DNA from: Dehalococcoidales bacterium
GTDB taxonomy: Bacteria > Chloroflexota > Dehalococcoidia > Dehalococcoidales > UBA5760
Length of the DNA stretch: 9,823 nucleotides
Reading direction: 5' to 3'
NCBI GenBank assembly: GCA_028710655.1
Contig: JAQTTS010000058.1
Span: forward strand, 1-9,823
The first letter of the stretch is position 1; every line of letters starts with the position of its first letter. Shown in pieces: positions 1 through 4,176 of the stretch. The notes beneath the pieces are model-generated. The model worked only from the letters and a program-made list of their open reading frames with translations. It searched no databases and had not been told where the DNA came from. Position numbers and translations under genes: made by a program.

Positions 1-24
1 GTCTTCCGTATTGGTAAAGCTTAG
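1..24 (+). CDS. possible 3' end of an upstream gene (partial)
   Basis: Frame 1 reads VFRIGKA and then stops with TAG at 22-24, 13 bases before a strong plus-strand terminator. The terminator shows that a plus-strand transcript ends here, and this frame is a plausible end for its last gene. Frame 3 also closes early (TAA at 15-17), so the frame is not certain. Seven residues are too few to name a product. Confidence 0.3.
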   Translation, partial: VFRIGKA

Positions 25-37
25 TCTCAACTGGTTT

Positions 38-75
38 TTGAGGAGAGTTGGTTGACCGGCTCTCCTCAATTTTTT
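38..75 (+). terminator. intrinsic terminator
   Basis: TTGAGGAGAG (38-47) pairs perfectly with CTCTCCTCAA (60-69). The stem can extend inward by two G-T wobbles and two G-C pairs to a TTGA tetraloop, giving about 14 base pairs. Six T residues follow at 70-75. This is a classical Rho-independent terminator for a gene entering from the left. The reverse strand has no T-run after the stem, so it acts on plus-strand transcripts. Confidence 0.9.
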
Positions 76-196
76 AACTGGATCAGTATTCGGAGCCGGC
101 CTGCTGCCGATGTAAGTCGTGCGGCATGTGGTTGTTTGTCTGCCCGGGCTGGAATGGCAAAACAGGAGCGAGTTCCGCTAATTCATAGGGTATGCT

Positions 197-946
197 ATGC
201 CTGAACAGGTGGATGAACAGCAGGGGAAGGCGTTCTGTTCCGCCAGTTTGAAAGAGGTTCTGGAGCTTGACGGGAGCCCGGTTGCAGCGGCGATTATGCC
301 GGAACCGCCCCGGGACTTGAAGAAGTGGCGGCGCAAAGCAACACTATGTATTATGATTCAAAGTGCCAGAATGGGTGTTGCTTTCTGTTGCTCAGGGGCC
401 GATGTTATCTGTGGGGGTGGGGAACATCTGGGTATAGGCAGGTCCCACGGTCAGGATATCGCAGGCTCTCTGGTTAAGGCAGAAAAGCTGGTTGCCTCGC
501 AGAATGCTGCCTGTAGAAGACTTGCCCAGGTCAGGCAGGTGGCTCCCGATCAGGGTGGTTATATTGCCTTCGCTCCTCTGGAGAGGGCTAGCTTCAAACC
601 ACAGGTCATTATCTTCGTGGGGACGCCATTCCAGATTAGCCGTATTCTACATCTCGACGCTTTTGAAACTGGCGAGATGGATGCGGTACATGGAGAACCG
701 CTCTGCTCCGGTGTTGTCGCCGCGCCAATTACGACCGGGAAAATAGGAATAAGTCTTCTGGATATGACCTGCCGGGCATTCGGACGGTACCGGGCCGAGG
801 AAATGGCTGTCGGTGTCCCCTATCCGAAGCTGATACGGATTGTGAATAGTATTGAGCTAAGCAGCTCTGGTAACGCCAGGTCGGATTTTCTGCTCGGGCT
901 ACTGGCCAGAATCCCGGCCTCCGGAAGGAATAAACCATCCGGTTAG
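197..946 (+). CDS. DUF169 family protein (COG2043-like)
   Basis: A 249-residue protein of unknown biochemical function, recognised as DUF169 from its ordered motifs. These are an N-terminal segment with PVAAAIMPEPP (28-38), CIMIQSARMG (51-60), a cysteine-glycine block CGGGEHLGIG (72-81), PLCSG (168-172), and a C-terminal MTCRAFGRYRAEEMAVGVPY (190-209). The length is typical of the family. No signal peptide or membrane segment is visible, so it is probably cytosolic. Conserved Cys51, Cys72, Cys170 and Cys192 could bind a metal or act in redox chemistry, but that is inference. ATG 197 is the only ordinary start after the in-frame stop at 179-181; a weak AGGG (187-190) precedes it. No clear promoter was found in 76-196. 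It converges on the greA-like gene with a 42-base gap and has no close co-directional partner. Confidence 0.85.
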   Translation: MPEQVDEQQGKAFCSASLKEVLELDGSPVAAAIMPEPPRDLKKWRRKATLCIMIQSARMGVAFCCSGADVICGGGEHLGIGRSHGQDIAGSLVKAEKLVASQNAACRRLAQVRQVAPDQGGYIAFAPLERASFKPQVIIFVGTPFQISRILHLDAFETGEMDAVHGEPLCSGVVAAPITTGKIGISLLDMTCRAFGRYRAEEMAVGVPYPKLIRIVNSIELSSSGNARSDFLLGLLARIPASGRNKPSG

Positions 947-988
947 TGATGCACAGATCTCCCCTGATAATGATAGTCCCCGGAGCGT

Positions 989-1804
989 TTAGTGTCCGAT
1001 TCGTGTGATCTCGTAGCGTATCTTACCGGCTGGTGCTACTACCTCCACTATCTCTCCCTGACCCCGTCCCATGATCGCTTTCCCAATCGGTGAAGCGGTA
1101 GAGATCTTCCCCCGGCTCGGGTCTACCTCCTTTGGCGCAACCAGAACGTAGCACAGCTCTGCGCCGGAAGCTAGGTCACGCAGAACAATGCTGGTACCAA
1201 TACCTATTTTAAGAGAGGTCTCCTGCTTCTTATCAACGATAACTGCTGACTTCAGTGTCTCTTCCAGTTCCCTGATCTGGCCCTCCAGATAACCGCGCTG
1301 TTCTTTAGCCGCATCCAGAGGGGCATTCTCGCGGAAGTCCTTGTCCGCAGCAGCCCGGCGTATTTCATCGATAGCTTCGATACGCCTGCCCTTTAAGTTA
1401 GCCAGCGCTCTTTCCATTTCGGCATATCCCTCTTCAGTTAAAGTAACCGTCTGCGGCAGACGCCGATGTGAAACGGGATGGCCCGGTGCCTTACCCTTTC
1501 TGGACTTAAGATGAATAGCCAGATTAGTCTTGCTCCAGCCTGCCTTCTTGGCATAAATCAAGAAGACCCGTACCAGCTCCAGCTTTCTAGAGTAGTCGGC
1601 ATCGGATAACGATAACCGTTCGGCGTAGTTACCTATATCGGGGGCAGAGAGCTCAATAAAAGTGCGTTCGCTACCGTAAAAGCGAATGAATTTATAGACC
1701 TCCTGCTGACTCGCTTCCTTCTCTTCCGGTGCTAAACTGACCAGAAAAGAAGTAGCAGCTTCCCTCAGTGTCATTCTCTGATTACCAGGATCACCAGCGC
1801 TCAC
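989..1804 (-). CDS. GreA/GreB-type transcription factor with integrase-like N-terminal domain
   Basis: A 271-residue protein when started at GTG 1804-1802. Residues about 119-190 match the GreA/GreB coiled coil (TVTLTEEGYAEMERAL onward). Its tip reads DFRENAPLDAAKEQ and keeps the acidic Asp156 and Glu159, which in GreA reach the RNA polymerase secondary channel and stimulate transcript cleavage. Residues about 194-271 form the FKBP-like C-terminal domain. Ordinary GreA is about 160 residues. The extra N-terminus (about 11-105) reads like the SAM-like core-binding domain of tyrosine recombinases: a TLREAATSFL helix, FIRFYG, and FLIYAKKAGWSKTNLA. A DNA-binding or protein-contact role for it is inference. 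A longer reading frame reaches TTG 1882, but that TTG is the -35 box of the promoter. GTG 1804 has GAGGGGGTG 8 bases upstream; ATG 1774 is possible but has only a weak ribosome site. A recombinase is excluded because no catalytic domain is present. Confidence 0.85.
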   Translation of the reverse strand: MSAGDPGNQRMTLREAATSFLVSLAPEEKEASQQEVYKFIRFYGSERTFIELSAPDIGNYAERLSLSDADYSRKLELVRVFLIYAKKAGWSKTNLAIHLKSRKGKAPGHPVSHRRLPQTVTLTEEGYAEMERALANLKGRRIEAIDEIRRAAADKDFRENAPLDAAKEQRGYLEGQIRELEETLKSAVIVDKKQETSLKIGIGTSIVLRDLASGAELCYVLVAPKEVDPSRGKISTASPIGKAIMGRGQGEIVEVVAPAGKIRYEITRIGH

Positions 1805-1812
1805 TTGCAGGA

Positions 1813-1821
1813 CACCCCCTC
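1813..1821 (-). promoter_or_regulatory. ribosome binding site of the greA-like gene
   Basis: On the minus strand this reads GAGGGGGTG and ends 8 bases before GTG 1804-1802. It is the only strong Shine-Dalgarno in the leader and decides the start in favour of GTG 1804 over TTG 1882 (inside the promoter) and ATG 1774. Confidence 0.75.
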
Positions 1822-1853
1822 GAAAATATGAATGGTCATTTTTAGCTTGACCT

Positions 1854-1882
1854 ATTGTAAACGCCGGTGCGATGGCAGTCAA
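1854..1882 (-). promoter_or_regulatory. sigma70-type promoter for the greA-like gene
   Basis: Minus strand: TTGACT (1882-1877), a 17-base spacer, then TACAAT (1859-1854). Each box differs from consensus at one position and the spacing is optimal. Transcription would begin near 1847, leaving a leader of about 40 bases before GTG 1804. The gene is therefore expressed independently of the reductase upstream. Confidence 0.85.
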
Positions 1883-1971
1883 CCTGCTGTACTATTCCTG
1901 TGATTGATGAAGCATTACCTGGTGATCCTGGCATAGTAATGGAATGATAGGGAATATACCGTTCCCGAATC

Positions 1972-1997
1972 GGTACATCCGAAACGTTTCCGGTACC
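1972..1997. other. inverted repeat / hairpin after the reductase gene
   Basis: GGTACATCCGAAAC faces GTTTCCGGTACC, giving a dyad broken only by a two-base bulge and one wobble. It lies 7 bases past the reductase stop codon on the minus strand. No T-run follows on either strand, so it is a poor intrinsic terminator. It may be a 3'-end stabilising hairpin or a protein-binding dyad upstream of the greA promoter. Confidence 0.4.
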
Positions 1998-2004
1998 TGT
2001 CAGG

Positions 2005-3183
2005 TTAACCACCCTGACGAAAAGGTGCCCTGGCTAATTCAACGGCCTTGGATATTGCTACCTGCCCCAGCATCCTTAACAAGCCGCTGCTATGCCAGTC
2101 AAAAGAAACGTCATCGGCTTTCAGCAGGAGGTCGACCATGCCGTTTTCTGCTATCGTATTAAACATTCTGTCAACCTGCCCGTCGCTCAGGTGTTGATAC
2201 AATTTACGCACCCGGTAACCCGTACTTAGTTCCCGTCCCAGCTTCTTTTTCCACTCCTCCTGATAGCCAGCCAGCCTGCCAGCGGATAGATCGTTGCTCG
2301 ATATCGCCCGGTGCAGGTTGTCCGCCGCGATATCAGCACACAATAGGCCATAGTAGATGCCGCCGCCGGTGGTCGGCTTTACCTGCCCCGCTGCCGTTCC
2401 TACCACCAGCAGCCGCTCGCCATAGGTCCTGGTTATCGGCTTCAACGAAACCCCGCCATAGTTTGGCTCGACCCCATCCGAGGCTATCTTTCCCTGAACC
2501 AGCAGGGTTGCCATGAGTCTCTTGAGATAAAATCCCGGGCTGTGGTCTGAGAGCAGTCCCAACCGGGCTTTTATTGGTGAGATGGGCACCAGCCAGGCAA
2601 AAAATCCAGGAGCTACTTCACTACCAAAGTAGAATTCTACCCCGGCTATCCCGGCCGTTGTCACCTCGGCTTGAGCACCCAGTACGAAGTGTTTGATTCT
2701 CCCCATCCCCAGCCCTTCAGCCAATCGAGAAGCAAAACCTGAAGCAATAACTACTGCCTGTGCTTCAAGGGTGAGCTCTTCCCCCTGTCTGAGCGCCTCG
2801 ATGTTGACCGCATCATCTTTAATCTTGATATTGACGGCCCTGCTGTTGAGGAAATATTCGGCACCCTCCTGCTGAGCCCGGTTGGCTAGGGCAGCATCAA
2901 AGGCGGCTCTGTCTATGATAAAAGCCTGAGTCTCCGGAAGCCATAGGCTGAGTGATTTACCGGAAGGAGAGAATGCCCGGGCGCTGTTCACCCGGCCTAG
3001 AATGACACTGTTATCGACGGTAAAGGAGCGGATACATTCGCTGCCAATAACACCGGTACAGCAGACCCCCTCTCCAGGCCTGGACTTCTGCTCCAGCACC
3101 AGCACCCGGTATCCTCTCTTGGCCAATTTATACGCGGTCTGGCTCCCGGTCGGTCCCCCGCCGATAACTACCACGTCGTACAA
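2005..3183 (-). CDS. geranylgeranyl reductase family FAD-dependent oxidoreductase
   Basis: A 392-residue flavoprotein. The N-terminal dinucleotide-binding fold has GGGPTG (8-13) and the ribose-binding acidic end LVLEQ (28-32). CCTG (41-44), near GVIGSECI, matches the Cys region of geranylgeranyl reductases. GFFAWLVP (193-200) matches the family's AYAWVFP-type motif. The second FAD motif, VVGTAAGQVKPTTGGGIYYG, is at 260-279. Known relatives saturate isoprenoid chains of chlorophyll, menaquinone or archaeal lipids; here the substrate is unknown and a quinone or lipid isoprenoid is inference. The usual GDAAG motif reads GTAAG (Thr263), a notable change. No signal peptide is seen. The start is TTG 3183-3181, preceded at 7 bases by GGGAGGA. 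It follows hisA by 66 bases in the same direction, with no promoter obvious between them, so cotranscription is likely. Confidence 0.85.
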   Translation of the reverse strand: MYDVVVIGGGPTGSQTAYKLAKRGYRVLVLEQKSRPGEGVCCTGVIGSECIRSFTVDNSVILGRVNSARAFSPSGKSLSLWLPETQAFIIDRAAFDAALANRAQQEGAEYFLNSRAVNIKIKDDAVNIEALRQGEELTLEAQAVVIASGFASRLAEGLGMGRIKHFVLGAQAEVTTAGIAGVEFYFGSEVAPGFFAWLVPISPIKARLGLLSDHSPGFYLKRLMATLLVQGKIASDGVEPNYGGVSLKPITRTYGERLLVVGTAAGQVKPTTGGGIYYGLLCADIAADNLHRAISSNDLSAGRLAGYQEEWKKKLGRELSTGYRVRKLYQHLSDGQVDRMFNTIAENGMVDLLLKADDVSFDWHSSGLLRMLGQVAISKAVELARAPFRQGG

Positions 3184-3190
3184 TTTGAGT

Positions 3191-3197
3191 TCCTCCC
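3191..3197 (-). promoter_or_regulatory. ribosome binding site of the reductase gene
   Basis: Minus strand GGGAGGA, 7 bases before TTG 3183-3181. It supports a genuine TTG start, which also places the GGGPTG motif at the expected distance from the N-terminus. Confidence 0.8.
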
Positions 3198-3249
3198 GTT
3201 AGAAAGCATCCGGGGCAGTCTATGATAGGCCATTAGGAACCGGGCCTGC

Positions 3250-3981
3250 CTAGCAAATCTTGACCGGCGGGCTGACTGTATCCAGCGCCTGTTTCAGATC
3301 GATATCACCGGTGTAGAGTGCCTTGCCGACGATAGTGCCTTCCACGCCGAGTTGGCTGAGCAGTCTGATCTGGTCTAGCGATGAGGTACCGCCGGCGGCA
3401 ATGATAGGCAGCTTAATAGCATCGACCATCCGTGTGATGCTGCTGAAGTTCGGTTCGGTGAGGGTGCCGTCGCAGCCAATATCGGTATGTATGAAGCGCT
3501 TTACCCCCAGTTCGACCATTGATTTGGCAAGCTCTATCGCCTGTAGCCCGGTGTCCTGCTGCCAGGCATTGATTGCAACGTATTCTCTCTTGGTGTCGAC
3601 ACAAACAATAATAGATTCGCTGAAACTGCGGCAAGCCTCTCTGATTAGTACCGGGTCTTCTACGGCGGATGTGCCTAGTATGACACGGTCTATCCCGGCT
3701 TCAAGCAGTTGTTCTATTGTTTCCAGACAGCGTACGCCGCCACCTACCTGAGTGGGTATCATCAGGGTACCGGCTATCTCGGTGATAATGTCCAGGTTAC
3801 ATGGTTTACCGGCAACAGCGCCGTCGAGATCAATAATATGTACTCTCGGCGCTCCCATTGATTGCCACTTCATAGCTACTTCCACCGGGTCATTGTGGAA
3901 CACGGTCTCCTGCTCAAAATTGCCCTGATACAGCCGGACGCACTTACCCCTTCTGATGTCTATTGCCGGTATTATCTCCAA
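3250..3981 (-). CDS. hisA: HisA, ProFAR isomerase of histidine biosynthesis
   Basis: 1-(5-phosphoribosyl)-5-[(5-phosphoribosylamino)methylideneamino]imidazole-4-carboxamide isomerase, an Amadori rearrangement in cytosolic histidine biosynthesis. The 243-residue protein is a (beta/alpha)8 barrel. EIIPAIDIRRGKCVRL at 2-17 carries catalytic Asp8. HIIDLDGA is at 48-55, and QVGGGVR (78-84) is the first phosphate-binding loop. VCVDTKREYVAINAW (126-140) carries the second catalytic Asp129. HTDIGCDGTL and AAGGTSS form the later substrate and phosphate loops. The usual GW after the Asp129 strand is AW here. The start is TTG 3981-3979 with AAGGAGG 9 bases upstream. This puts Asp8 at the family position; the longer frame to 4035 runs through the promoter. 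No other his gene is in the window, so hisA is an orphan, apparently cotranscribed with the flavoprotein. Divergent from the surface-protein genes. Confidence 0.95.
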   Translation of the reverse strand: MEIIPAIDIRRGKCVRLYQGNFEQETVFHNDPVEVAMKWQSMGAPRVHIIDLDGAVAGKPCNLDIITEIAGTLMIPTQVGGGVRCLETIEQLLEAGIDRVILGTSAVEDPVLIREACRSFSESIIVCVDTKREYVAINAWQQDTGLQAIELAKSMVELGVKRFIHTDIGCDGTLTEPNFSSITRMVDAIKLPIIAAGGTSSLDQIRLLSQLGVEGTIVGKALYTGDIDLKQALDTVSPPVKIC

Positions 3982-3990
3982 GTGATTGGG

Positions 3991-3997
3991 CCTCCTT
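3991..3997 (-). promoter_or_regulatory. ribosome binding site of hisA
   Basis: Minus strand AAGGAGG, 9 bases before TTG 3981-3979. It is a near-perfect anti-16S match and decides the start. ATG 4002-4000 would place this site inside the gene and lies at the predicted transcription start. Confidence 0.85.
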
Positions 3998-4006
3998 AAC
4001 ATACTA

Positions 4007-4035
4007 ATAATAGGCAAGATAACGGAGTCTTTCAA
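4007..4035 (-). promoter_or_regulatory. sigma70-type promoter for hisA
   Basis: Minus strand: TTGAAA (4035-4030), a 17-base spacer, then TATTAT (4012-4007). Transcription would begin near 4000, giving a leader of about 20 bases that contains only the Shine-Dalgarno. The in-frame TTG at 4035 is the -35 box, not a start codon. Confidence 0.8.
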
Positions 4036-4060
4036 GAGATTTCAGGGAATTTCCATAAAC

Positions 4061-4083
4061 GTTTAGAAAATGTTTAGAAAAAT
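4061..4083 (+). promoter_or_regulatory. direct-repeat operator, copy 1
   Basis: Two 11-base direct repeats, GTTTAGAAAAT (4061-4071) and GTTTAGAAAAA (4072-4082), followed by T. The same 23 bases recur at 9317-9339, at the same 49-base distance from a TGnTATAA element. Head-to-tail 11-base spacing suits a tandem-binding regulator such as an OmpR/PhoB-type response regulator (inference). It sits in the divergent region between hisA and the surface-protein genes, 25 bases beyond the hisA -35 box, so it could also affect hisA. Confidence 0.75.
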
Positions 4084-4106
4084 GCCTACTTTTCGGATAT
4101 GAAATG

Positions 4107-4115
4107 TGCTATAAC
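4107..4115 (+). promoter_or_regulatory. extended -10 promoter of the surface-protein genes
   Basis: TGCTATAAC: an extended -10 (TGn) followed by TATAAC. The -35 position (about 4087-4092, TACTTT) does not match consensus, which fits activator dependence on the adjacent direct repeat. Transcription would begin near 4122, giving a leader of about 55 bases to GTG 4177. The in-frame ATG at 4099 lies upstream of this point and cannot be used from this promoter. Confidence 0.65.
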
Positions 4116-4164
4116 TACAATTAGCATTTTATCTTTAATTAAAAGGGGAAGTGCCGGTAGCTCC

Positions 4165-4169
4165 GGGAG
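4165..4169 (+). promoter_or_regulatory. ribosome binding site of the propeller-repeat protein
   Basis: GGGAG ends 7 bases before GTG 4177 and decides that start. It is part of GGGAGAGCA (4165-4173), which recurs at 9417-9425 in the leader of the methyltransferase gene at nearly the same distance from the operator. A local fold, GTGC (4151-4154) with GCAC (4171-4174), could partly mask it. Confidence 0.6.
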
Positions 4170-4176
4170 AGCACTA

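Noticed and set aside
947..988. Terminator between the convergent DUF169 and greA-like genes
   Set aside because: No stem longer than four pairs and no T-run on either strand in the 42-base gap.
1785..1931. 13-base inverted repeat (CTGGTGATCCTGG at 1919-1931, its complement at 1785-1797) flanking the greA promoter
   Set aside because: A match of this length is expected about once by chance in a window this size, and one arm lies inside coding sequence. Not convincing alone.
1944..2162. 72-codon plus-strand reading frame
   Set aside because: It overlaps the 3' end of the reductase gene in antisense, has low-complexity composition and no recognisable domain or ribosome site.
3323..3751. 142-codon plus-strand reading frame rich in Ser, Thr and Ile
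   Set aside because: It is the complementary shadow of hisA, whose protein is unmistakable.
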